Source: Candidatus Margulisiibacteriota bacterium
GTDB taxonomy: Bacteria; Margulisbacteria; WOR-1; O2-12-FULL-45-9
Reading direction: 5' to 3'
DNA length: 8,079 nt
NCBI GenBank assembly: GCA_018814265.1
Contig: JAHIZU010000115.1
Location: 1 to 8,079, forward strand
A program made the translations under genes and the position numbers. The notes beneath the pieces are model-generated. The model saw nothing but the letters and a program-made list of their open reading frames with translations, was not told the origin of the DNA and ran no database searches. Positions within the stretch are counted from its first letter, which is position 1. Each line of letters begins with the position of its first letter. Below, piece by piece: positions 1 to 6,685 of the stretch.

Positions 1-1635
1 AGCCTTGCCTTTTAAGCCGTCAAAGAACCCGCGCCTAGTCGGTTCGGTGTATTCATGAACTACCCCCAGCAAGTCTTCCAGTAAGGGGTTGGGATAAAGA
101 TGGCCGTTCTCGTCCTTTAAGCCAAAGCGGGATTCAGTGATCAGGGTGCCGCCGGTCATGATCCAGTCCTTTAATTTGCTATATTGATTTTTGGAGATCA
201 AATAAGGGTTAGGCAGCAGGAGAACTTTGTCTGGCAGATTACCTGAATCAAGGTCCCGTTCAAAAATGAAATCAACAGATTTGCCCTTTTGATAAATTGC
301 CTGATAAGCGCCTGACAAGGACTGCGGCGTATGCATTAAGCCAAGCTCCGACCTAACCGGTTCCCATTGTCCCACAATGCCGCGCGGCGGACCTTGTTCC
401 TGATAAGTTTGGACTTCACTGGCATGGAGGTAAGCAATGGCAATGTTTGAATTTCTAATTTCTAATTTCGAATTTCGAATTTCTTTAGCCAGTTTCTTGA
501 TCGTTTCCAGCCGCTTGGTAGAGCTGCCGTCAGGTTTTAGGATGCCAAAGCCGCCTGTTTCCGCGCCAAAGAGCGGTGGTTTCCAGTTATGATAAAGCAG
601 CGCCTGGGCGCCATGCTGAAAAGCCATTTTAGTCCAACCATAAATTTCCGGACCGGCAACGTGTTCTGGCGCGCCCCAGCGGACATTTTGCCCGCCCTGC
701 ATCTCAGTAATATGAAACTCGGACTTGGTAGCGCGGCAAAAGCTGCGCCAAAGGTCGCACATATAAGCCAGATCCCTGGGTGACATGCGGCCGCCTTTGG
801 GATAAATATCTAAGCCATAAAAATCCAGCTCATCAGCGATAATGCTGTGGTCAGGCACGCGGGTGCAGATGCCGATAAAACCATTAGTGCCGATCTGGTG
901 CTTTTTGTCGATCTGCCTGGTGATCCTGGCCAGATGGCTGACCCAATCTTTAATGCTATCAGTCTTGAACCTGAACCAGTCCAGAAAAATATGAGGAGAA
1001 ACAGCTTCCCAGATACCAGCTTTAGGGGTTCTAATATCTTCGAAGCGAGAAAAAGTCGTTGTCCAAAACCTGGTGCCCCAGACCTGGTTCAAGTGTTTGA
1101 TCGTCTTGTATTTTTTCTTAGCCCAGATTATAAAAGCCTGGCGGGTGTGCTCGCAGTGACAATAATCATTTGTTGTGGTGTGGTCAAGCGGTGGATAGAC
1201 AGGTTCATTATCCACTTGCCAGGCATGCAGGGCCGGGTGGTTTTTGTAACGGCTAACGAGCTTTCTGGTCAGCCGTTCCGCCAGCTTGCGGTAGTGAGGA
1301 TTGTCTTTGCAAATATTAGGCCGCGGGCCGTATTCTGGATACCGGGTACCGTCTTGCGCCACTGGCTGGCTGTTAGGGTGTTTTCTAAAGAACCAGGTGG
1401 GGACTTGTGAAGTAGGAATGCCTAACAAAACTTTTAAGCCGTGTTTGGCGCAGAGATCCATAGCCAGGTCCAGGCCCTTAAAATTGAACTGGCCTGGTTC
1501 AGGTTCAAACCAGTCCCAGGCCATCTCGCCAAAGCGCACAATGTTCAGGCCCGCCTGGCTGATCTTTTTAAAAGTTCTGTCCCAGGTTTCCTTGGGCCAT
1601 TGGTCTGGATAATAGGTAACGCCAAATGGCAGCAT
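1..1635 (-). CDS. GH42-family beta-galactosidase, 3' end beyond the window
   Basis: Glycoside hydrolase that should remove terminal beta-galactosyl (or related) residues from oligosaccharides, probably in the cytoplasm because no signal peptide is visible. My reverse-strand translation stays open for 545 codons from ATG 1633-1635 to the window edge; GH42 enzymes usually run about 650-700 residues, so the end is missing. It opens MLPFGVTYYPDQWP, the typical GH42 start. The TIM barrel spans about residues 1-380. The acid/base is Glu144 in WQVDNEP and the nucleophile is Glu311 in HITEMQGG, a spacing that agrees with the characterised Thermus enzyme. Residues from about 398 begin the trimerisation domain. 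The zinc cluster of many GH42 proteins is altered: Cys109, Cys159 and Cys161 are present, but the fourth Cys position is Thr164, next to His163. A short repeat encodes EIRNSKLEIRNSN (385-397) in the linker between domains. No Shine-Dalgarno site precedes the ATG. The family call is firm; the substrate is not. Confidence 0.93.
   Translation of the reverse strand, partial: MLPFGVTYYPDQWPKETWDRTFKKISQAGLNIVRFGEMAWDWFEPEPGQFNFKGLDLAMDLCAKHGLKVLLGIPTSQVPTWFFRKHPNSQPVAQDGTRYPEYGPRPNICKDNPHYRKLAERLTRKLVSRYKNHPALHAWQVDNEPVYPPLDHTTTNDYCHCEHTRQAFIIWAKKKYKTIKHLNQVWGTRFWTTTFSRFEDIRTPKAGIWEAVSPHIFLDWFRFKTDSIKDWVSHLARITRQIDKKHQIGTNGFIGICTRVPDHSIIADELDFYGLDIYPKGGRMSPRDLAYMCDLWRSFCRATKSEFHITEMQGGQNVRWGAPEHVAGPEIYGWTKMAFQHGAQALLYHNWKPPLFGAETGGFGILKPDGSSTKRLETIKKLAKEIRNSKLEIRNSNIAIAYLHASEVQTYQEQGPPRGIVGQWEPVRSELGLMHTPQSLSGAYQAIYQKGKSVDFIFERDLDSGNLPDKVLLLPNPYLISKNQYSKLKDWIMTGGTLITESRFGLKDENGHLYPNPLLEDLLGVVHEYTEPTRRGFFDGLKGKA
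449..483. repeat. Five tandem 7-bp units inside the GH42 gene
   Basis: The plus strand carries five consecutive copies of [G/T]AATTTC: units at 449-455, 456-462, 463-469, 470-476 and 477-483, differing only at the first base. Read on the minus strand, three 7-bp units equal seven codons, so the array gives a repeating EIRNSKL/EIRNSN peptide at residues 385-397. It lies at the junction of the catalytic barrel and the next domain, where an insertion is likely tolerated. It looks like a short mobile or expanding repeat rather than family-conserved protein sequence. Confidence 0.85.
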
Positions 1636-1643
1636 AAGGGGTA

Positions 1644-1652
1644 ATTATATCA
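1644..1652 (-). promoter_or_regulatory. Extended -10 promoter of the GH42 gene, leaderless geometry
   Basis: On the minus strand the gap before the GH42 ATG contains TGATATAAT: a perfect TATAAT (1644-1649) with the extended -10 TG at 1651-1652. Exactly 8 nt (TACCCCTT) separate it from the ATG, so transcription should begin at or within a base or two of the start codon. The -35 position 17 bp upstream (1667-1672, TTTTTC) is poor, which fits reliance on an extended -10. There is no Shine-Dalgarno sequence in the gap. The promoter is inferred from motif and spacing only. Confidence 0.6.
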
Positions 1653-1678
1653 AAAAAACAGCACAGGAAAAAGGGGGG

Positions 1679-2050
1679 TCAGGCTAAGGCGACTACGATC
1701 TTCTTGATCTGGCGCTCCCTGATCTGGCTGGCGTAAGGCTCGGCGATAAAGGGTTTATTTATCTCGACTTCCTGGTTGTTTGCCAGGGTAAGTTTATAAG
1801 AAACTGGCGCCACGCCGTTATTATAAGTATTTTTGTTTTTAGAATTGAGATAAGTGACTTCAATTGTGCCCAGCAGCCTAAAGTTGAATTGGCCTTTGGC
1901 AAACAGCCAGCTGGGCAGGATCGGGGCAAGCTTAAAACAGAGTTGGCCGGCTTTGTCCAAATAAAAGATATTTTTTCCAGTGGTCATATGCAGCCACATG
2001 TCTATAAATTCAGCTGCCCCGCCGGACAGCCTGGCCACAAAGCCGGCCAT
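1679..2050 (-). CDS. Displaced C-terminal part of the glycoside phosphorylase
   Basis: This reading frame encodes 123 residues beginning MAGFVARLSGGAAEF. It is the natural continuation of the phosphorylase upstream, not an independent gene. The GFVARLSG...AEF segment and the later LAPILPSWLF are what I expect near the end of GH94-like phosphorylases, directly after the ENSSFIASSAHP segment at the end of the main frame. The two frames overlap at 2010-2050 and differ by +1 (equal to a 1-base insertion or a 2-base deletion). The ATG at 2048-2050 looks coincidental, with no ribosome binding site. Joined to the main frame, the protein would be about 1040 residues. If the shift is real, this part is untranslated or made only by frameshifting. 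Confidence 0.8.
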   Translation of the reverse strand: MAGFVARLSGGAAEFIDMWLHMTTGKNIFYLDKAGQLCFKLAPILPSWLFAKGQFNFRLLGTIEVTYLNSKNKNTYNNGVAPVSYKLTLANNQEVEINKPFIAEPYASQIRERQIKKIVVALA

Positions 2051-4805
2051 GCTTTTCTTTGTTCGGATGCGCGCTGCTGGCGATAAAGGAAGAGTTCTCC
2101 AATATGCTGCGCTTGTATTTTTTTGGGTCCATAAAAGGGACCAAGACTTGTTTCAATTCGCCAAAAAATTCGTCATGTAAACCAGCCTTGAGCAGCTCCA
2201 GCAAGTATTTGTATTCCATGTGCAGCCAGATCGATTCGTTCTCCAGCCAGCCCGGGGTAAAGATCCTGGCCCGGCCGATCTCAATGGGCGTGTCTTTAAG
2301 CGAGGCATTGACCTTGTACATCTTTAATTTATTATCGTAGAGCGGGCTTTGCTTGACCAGAGAATAGATCTTTTTATCCTTTTCAACCTTAAGGGCATGG
2401 ACAAAACCTTCGAGAAAAAGCGGCAGGGGCTTTTGCAGGAATTTTTTGACCGTAACCTGGCTGTTCTTGTCAACTTCATAGTCAGCTACTTCATTGATGA
2501 AGTAGGCATGGTAGTTCTTGTATTTCTTAAGACACGTCTTGATGCCCTGGTCGCATTTGACGATCACTTGGGCCAGAAAAGCTTTGGCAGCCTGGCCGGT
2601 AATTTTTGCTTCCTCACCGCTAATGCCCAGCCTTACTTGCTGGCGAAAAGCTTCCTTTATAGCATAGGTGGTATCCCAGTAGCTAAAAGGGTCAAGTGTT
2701 TGCCCCAGCTGGTGGCTTATCTTATTGATAAAATTTTTGATCTCGATCGGCAGATCGATCGTTACTTTGTCAGGCAAATGCTGATCAATATATTTTGCTA
2801 AACGTTTTAATTCCAGCGTCTCAGACAGGGATGAGCCAAACAAGGCTGGCAGGCCGTTTAAGGCGTCATACCAGTCGGGCTTGTCAGCTTCCATTTCCAG
2901 CCCAATGCCTTGAGCATCAAAAGAAGCGGCTTTATTGGCTATGATGGTCAGCAATTTAGCGATCAGGGACGTGTAATAGGGTTTACCCTGGCCAAAATTT
3001 TTCCTGACAACATGCCTGTCCTGCTTGCGGTTGTTGATCAAAAAAACCTTTTCAGGGTCAACCCTCACGCTTTCATATTGTCTGACCGTGTTGCCGACCA
3101 GGCGATATTTGCCTTTGCGGGGCAGGACCACGTGGTCATTATCAAAGAAAATAAAATCTTTGCGCTCGAACAAGGCGTGACCGATCTTTTCCGGATAAAC
3201 TGCCTCAAAGCTTTCTAGCAGATCGGTGTTATAGAAAGAATGATCGATCCAGAAGCCTTCCTGGTGCACCGAAGATTCTTCCATGTCCGCGGAAGCGATC
3301 AGGTCGCGGGCCAGCTCCTGGCGGGAAGTTTTGTAGGCGATCTCAGCCTCGTCCAGGCCTTTAAGAAAAACTCCCAGAATAAACGGCCGGGTAATGTTTT
3401 GCCAGATATCGTCCGGCTCCTTGATGTGCTTGGCAATTATATTTTTTGCCAGCTTTATGTCCTTGATCCAGAACTTGCTGCCAAAAACTACCAGCGGGTT
3501 AAAACCATCCAGCTGGATCAGGTTAAAGAACCTGAACAAATTGCTCTCCGCTACATCAGGGTTGAAGAAAACATCATTTCTGCGGTTCTGGTTGATGTCG
3601 CGGTAATTGCCGTTGCCCTGGGAGAAATAGGTTGGCATGAGCTTAAAATCATTATAATCCCGCTCCATGTCACCATGTTTGCGGTAGTAGAGATACAGGC
3701 TTTTGTCGCCCAGGCTGATCGGTAAACCCCCGCGCATCACATTGTCCAAAAATGTTTGGCTGGAGTAAAGGTCAAAGCTCCTGATGGCGCTGTTGGTGGA
3801 CATCATGCCGCAAATCTCATGGATCAAACTCCGGTTTTCAGAGGCTTTTTGGGCTAAATATTTCCGGTTGGAGATCTTGTTTTTGACGCGGTTAAGTTCC
3901 TTAAGGCTGTCCACCTGGCCGATAATCGAACAAAGCTCGGCTGAATCATTGGCCAACAGGCTTAAGCTTTTATAGGCAAAAGCCGATGGAGTAAAACCCT
4001 GTGTCTGCTGATTAGCTGTTACATTAAAGGTCTTGGCCGAGACAAAATTTTCCGGGATTTCCAGGCTGCTGTTCTGGCCAAAAACCAGGGCTGGTTCAAC
4101 AATGGCGTTAGTGGGCTGATCTTGGCCGTTGAGATGGCAGAATGAGACAAAGAAATTTCCCTTATCGATCAATTCAGTGGCAGACACGTCAGCCGGCGAA
4201 ATTTTTAATTTATAAAAAGGCGCTTGCTGCTCCAGGTTTAAGACCTCTGCCCAGGCTTCGATCGTCTGGCTAAGTCGTTTGAGCAGATCATTATTAAACC
4301 CGTAGGGGACAACGATGGGCAAGCCGTCAATTACTTCGATCTTTCTTGGCTTATTGGCCAAGTTAGTGATCGTGACGATCCTGGCCAGGGCAGGGAATTG
4401 TTCATTGGGTATGGTGAAATAGTTGACTTTGATCTTAAGCTTTAATTGCTGATTGGTTTCAGTCAAGGTCAGGTCGTGGGAGGTAATGCGCATGGCGTTG
4501 GAATTATCAGAGGCCTCACGGAACGGTTCGTAAAATTTGCCATCAATCTTGATGAAGGTGCGGAAACAATTTAGAGATACGCAGCGATAGGCTTTATTCG
4601 CTGGCTGAAATTCGATGATCGCCCGGTCCTTGTCATTGGCTCCGGCCGAGGTAATGCACTGGCCCCGGTTGGCGTAGAAGACCCACATGGGGCAGCCAAA
4701 GACGCCGGCAATGCCGGGAAAAAAGCTGGCAAAGGTCGGGGCTGAGTTGTAATTCTCAATAACGAATTCGTCAGCTTTTGATATGTAGTATTTTGGCTTA
4801 AGCAT
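2010..4805 (-). CDS. GH94/GH149/GH161-like glycoside phosphorylase (clan GH-Q), frameshifted near its 3' end
   Basis: Probable inverting phosphorylase that splits a beta-linked gluco-oligosaccharide with inorganic phosphate to give alpha-glucose 1-phosphate, saving ATP; cytoplasmic, no signal peptide. The 931-residue frame has an N-terminal beta-sandwich region (about 1-300) starting with the ENYNSAP, PGIAGVFG and FYANRGQ segments. An (alpha/alpha)6-barrel-like region follows, with GNGNYRDINQNRR (397-409, including Asp403), EGFWIDHSFYN (516-526) and PDWYDALNGLP (643-653, with Asp644 and Asp647, comparable to the DWND motif of GH94). The late segments FTPGWLENESIWLHMEYKY (849-867) and ENSSFIASSAHP (903-914) are also family-like. 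After HG at 919-920 the frame gives an unrelated tail ending in SGR-type residues and stops; the expected continuation is in another frame at 1679-2050. The features resemble beta-1,3-oligoglucan phosphorylases (GH149/GH161) more than classical cellobiose phosphorylase, but I cannot fix the family or the substrate. The ATG lies 29 nt after glmS with its own probable promoter. Confidence 0.82.
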   Translation of the reverse strand: MLKPKYYISKADEFVIENYNSAPTFASFFPGIAGVFGCPMWVFYANRGQCITSAGANDKDRAIIEFQPANKAYRCVSLNCFRTFIKIDGKFYEPFREASDNSNAMRITSHDLTLTETNQQLKLKIKVNYFTIPNEQFPALARIVTITNLANKPRKIEVIDGLPIVVPYGFNNDLLKRLSQTIEAWAEVLNLEQQAPFYKLKISPADVSATELIDKGNFFVSFCHLNGQDQPTNAIVEPALVFGQNSSLEIPENFVSAKTFNVTANQQTQGFTPSAFAYKSLSLLANDSAELCSIIGQVDSLKELNRVKNKISNRKYLAQKASENRSLIHEICGMMSTNSAIRSFDLYSSQTFLDNVMRGGLPISLGDKSLYLYYRKHGDMERDYNDFKLMPTYFSQGNGNYRDINQNRRNDVFFNPDVAESNLFRFFNLIQLDGFNPLVVFGSKFWIKDIKLAKNIIAKHIKEPDDIWQNITRPFILGVFLKGLDEAEIAYKTSRQELARDLIASADMEESSVHQEGFWIDHSFYNTDLLESFEAVYPEKIGHALFERKDFIFFDNDHVVLPRKGKYRLVGNTVRQYESVRVDPEKVFLINNRKQDRHVVRKNFGQGKPYYTSLIAKLLTIIANKAASFDAQGIGLEMEADKPDWYDALNGLPALFGSSLSETLELKRLAKYIDQHLPDKVTIDLPIEIKNFINKISHQLGQTLDPFSYWDTTYAIKEAFRQQVRLGISGEEAKITGQAAKAFLAQVIVKCDQGIKTCLKKYKNYHAYFINEVADYEVDKNSQVTVKKFLQKPLPLFLEGFVHALKVEKDKKIYSLVKQSPLYDNKLKMYKVNASLKDTPIEIGRARIFTPGWLENESIWLHMEYKYLLELLKAGLHDEFFGELKQVLVPFMDPKKYKRSILENSSFIASSAHPNKEKHGRLCGQAVRRGS

Positions 4806-4813
4806 GGTTTAGT

Positions 4814-4842
4814 ATTTTACCGTTTTTGCGGGGGTTATTCAA
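4814..4842 (-). promoter_or_regulatory. Sigma70-like promoter of the phosphorylase gene, leaderless geometry
   Basis: On the minus strand a -35 box TTGAAT (4837-4842) and a -10 box TAAAAT (4814-4819) are separated by exactly 17 bp. Eight nucleotides (ACTAAACC) then lead to the ATG at 4803-4805. The -35 overlaps the last codon and stop codon of glmS. Transcription would start at about the start codon, and the gap has no Shine-Dalgarno sequence. This suggests the phosphorylase can be transcribed independently of glmS, as a leaderless or nearly leaderless mRNA. Inferred from motif match and spacing. Confidence 0.6.
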
Positions 4843-6685
4843 CCGTGACGCTTTTGGCGAGGTTTCTGGGCTGGTCAACGTGGCAGCCCCGCTTCACTGC
4901 TATGTAATAAGCCAGCAGCTGCAGGGGGACCACCGCTAGAATCGGGGAGAGTGCTTCTGAGGTCTTAGGGATGCAGAGGACCTCATCGGCCTTTTCAGTA
5001 ATCGCCTGGTCTTTTTCCGAGGCAACAGCAATCACAATACCGCCGCGGGCTTTAACCTCTTCGATGTTGCCCAGGATCTTTTCGTAGCGCCGGCCGGCTA
5101 AAGCCAGGACCACTACCGGCATATTCTTGTCGATCAAAGCGATGGGGCCGTGCTTCATTTCCGCTGCGGGATACCCCTCAGCATGGATGTAGGAGACTTC
5201 TTTAAGTTTTAATGCGCCTTCCAGGGCGATGGGAAAACCCTTACCCCGGCCCATGTAAAGCGCGTTGGTAGCTTTGTGGAATTTCTCAGCGATCCGCTCG
5301 GCCTCATTTTCCTGATAAAGGGCTTCTTCCAGCTTAGACGGTATTTCGATCAAGTCAGCGATCAGTTTGGCTGATTCACTTTCGCTGATCAGCCCCTTTC
5401 TCTTGCCGAACAGGATAGCCAGTAGATAGAGCACGGTCAGCTGAGTGGTAAAGGCTTTGGTCGAGGCCACGCCGATCTCCGGTCCGGCGTTGGTATAGAC
5501 CACGCCATGTGATTCGCGGGCAATGGACGAGCCCATAACATTGCAGATAGCGATGACCTTAGCTCCCTGGGCTTTGGCTTCCCAGACCGCCCCCAGGGTA
5601 TCTGCTGTTTCTCCAGACTGGGTGATCGCGATCACCAGGGTGTTTTCATCAATGATGGGGTGGCGGTACCGGAACTCCGCGGCATACTCAACCTCGCTGG
5701 GGATTCTGGCGAACTGCTCAAATAAATATTCGCCAACCAGGGCCGCGTGCCAGGAAGTGCCGCAGGCAGTAAAGACTATGCGGTTAACTTTTCCTATCTC
5801 TTCATCGCTCAAGTTCAATTCATCAAAATGGATCTTATGGCTTTCGGCCGAGATCCGGCCTTCGATGGTCTTGCGGATGGCGTTAGGCTGTTCATGGATC
5901 TCTTTTAACATAAAGTGGGAGTAGCCGCCCTTTTCCGCTGATTCAGGATCCCAGGAGATCAACTCTGAGTTCTTGCTGACAGCATTGCCGGCCAGATCAA
6001 AGACCTTGAGCTGATCCTTGGTAACTTCGCCGATCTCTCCATTGTCCAGCTTAATAATCTCCGCGGTGTACTTAAGCATGGCCGGAATGTCAGAGGACAG
6101 ATAGCATTCATTGCTGCCAAAACCTATGATCAAAGGGCTGCCGTGACGGGCCACGATGATCTTATTTGGCTCATGTTCGGAAATGACCGCCAGGGCGTAT
6201 GAACCCCTGACCAGATTTAGGGTTTTTGCCACAGCCTGCAAAAGATCGCCGTTAAAGCCTGCCTTGCCGGCAGGCAGGTTTTCTTCGATCAGGTGGGCGA
6301 GGACCTCGGTATCTGTGACTGATGTGAACTTGTGGCCGTTGTCCGACAGGATGCGCCGCAGCTCCAGATAATTCTCAATAATGCCGTTGTGTACCACCAC
6401 GATCTTACCGCTGCAGTCTTCATGGGGATGGGAATTAACATCTGATGGTTTGCCGTGAGTGGCCCAGCGTGTATGGCCGATGCCGATCTGGCCGCTGATA
6501 GGTTTTTGCTGGAGCAATTCTTCCAGGGCAGCGATCTTGCCCGCGCGCTTGGAAACAAAGATCTTATTTTTATTCAGGGTGGCAACACCAGCCGAGTCAT
6601 AACCGCGGTACTCGAGTTTTTTTAAACCCTCGATTAAGAAAGGAACAGCTTCTTTGTTGCCGATATATCCAAAAATGCCGCACAT
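4835..6685 (-). CDS. glmS: Glutamine--fructose-6-phosphate aminotransferase (isomerizing)
   Basis: Cytoplasmic enzyme that converts fructose 6-phosphate and glutamine to glucosamine 6-phosphate and glutamate, the first step of UDP-GlcNAc synthesis. The 616-residue protein is complete (E. coli GlmS has about 608). The N-terminal class II glutaminase domain (about 2-225) begins MCGIFGYIG with nucleophile Cys2, then HTRWATHG (71-78) and HNGIIEN (99-105). Two SIS sugar-phosphate domains follow: CGTSWHA (308-314) with TQSGET (355-360) and STKAFTTQ, then EGALKLKEVSYIHAEGY (489-505) with Glu496 and His512 matching the E. coli isomerase residues. It ends with the canonical LAKSVTVE, including Lys611. 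An extra LPAGKAG (137-143) in the glutaminase domain comes from a palindromic repeat. Its ATG overlaps the TAA of the upstream solute-binding gene by one base (TAATG), with a GGAG about 17 nt upstream, so translational coupling is likely. There is no room for a glmS ribozyme before it. Confidence 0.98.
   Translation of the reverse strand: MCGIFGYIGNKEAVPFLIEGLKKLEYRGYDSAGVATLNKNKIFVSKRAGKIAALEELLQQKPISGQIGIGHTRWATHGKPSDVNSHPHEDCSGKIVVVHNGIIENYLELRRILSDNGHKFTSVTDTEVLAHLIEENLPAGKAGFNGDLLQAVAKTLNLVRGSYALAVISEHEPNKIIVARHGSPLIIGFGSNECYLSSDIPAMLKYTAEIIKLDNGEIGEVTKDQLKVFDLAGNAVSKNSELISWDPESAEKGGYSHFMLKEIHEQPNAIRKTIEGRISAESHKIHFDELNLSDEEIGKVNRIVFTACGTSWHAALVGEYLFEQFARIPSEVEYAAEFRYRHPIIDENTLVIAITQSGETADTLGAVWEAKAQGAKVIAICNVMGSSIARESHGVVYTNAGPEIGVASTKAFTTQLTVLYLLAILFGKRKGLISESESAKLIADLIEIPSKLEEALYQENEAERIAEKFHKATNALYMGRGKGFPIALEGALKLKEVSYIHAEGYPAAEMKHGPIALIDKNMPVVVLALAGRRYEKILGNIEEVKARGGIVIAVASEKDQAITEKADEVLCIPKTSEALSPILAVVPLQLLAYYIAVKRGCHVDQPRNLAKSVTVE
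6258..6279. repeat. GC-rich palindromic repeat inserted in glmS
   Basis: A 22-bp element with arms CCTGCC (6259-6264) and GGCAGG (6274-6279) around the perfect 8-bp palindrome TGCCGGCA (6266-6273); one unpaired T lies at 6265. Read on the minus strand it encodes LPAGKAG (residues 137-143) between HLIEEN and FNGDLL, where typical GlmS proteins run directly from one to the other. The insertion keeps the reading frame and lies in a surface-type variable region of the glutaminase domain. From memory, PAG-type peptides encoded by such palindromes recur in many uncultured candidate-phylum genomes. Confidence 0.75.

Noticed and set aside
449..483. CRISPR-like array
   Set aside because: Units are 7 bp and contiguous, with no spacers.
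847..1410. 187-residue plus-strand open frame
   Set aside because: It lies opposite the GH42 gene, whose catalytic motifs are clear; the protein resembles nothing and has no ribosome binding site.
1636..1678. Intrinsic terminator between the phosphorylase and the GH42 gene
   Set aside because: There is a seven-T run on the minus strand, but no GC-rich hairpin precedes it; the run fits better as promoter spacer.
2030..2060. Programmed ribosomal frameshift
   Set aside because: The shift needed is +1 (or -2). There is no -1 slippery heptamer and no prfB-like stop context, so a mutation or sequence error is more likely.
3240..3725. Plus-strand open frames opposite the phosphorylase (also 2349-2801)
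   Set aside because: Antisense shadows of a gene with strong family motifs; composition reflects the reverse complement of its codons.
6289..6558. 89-residue minus-strand frame within glmS (and 62 residues at 4571-4759)
   Set aside because: Out-of-frame shadows of glmS and the phosphorylase, rich in Arg/Ser/Pro with no recognisable motif.
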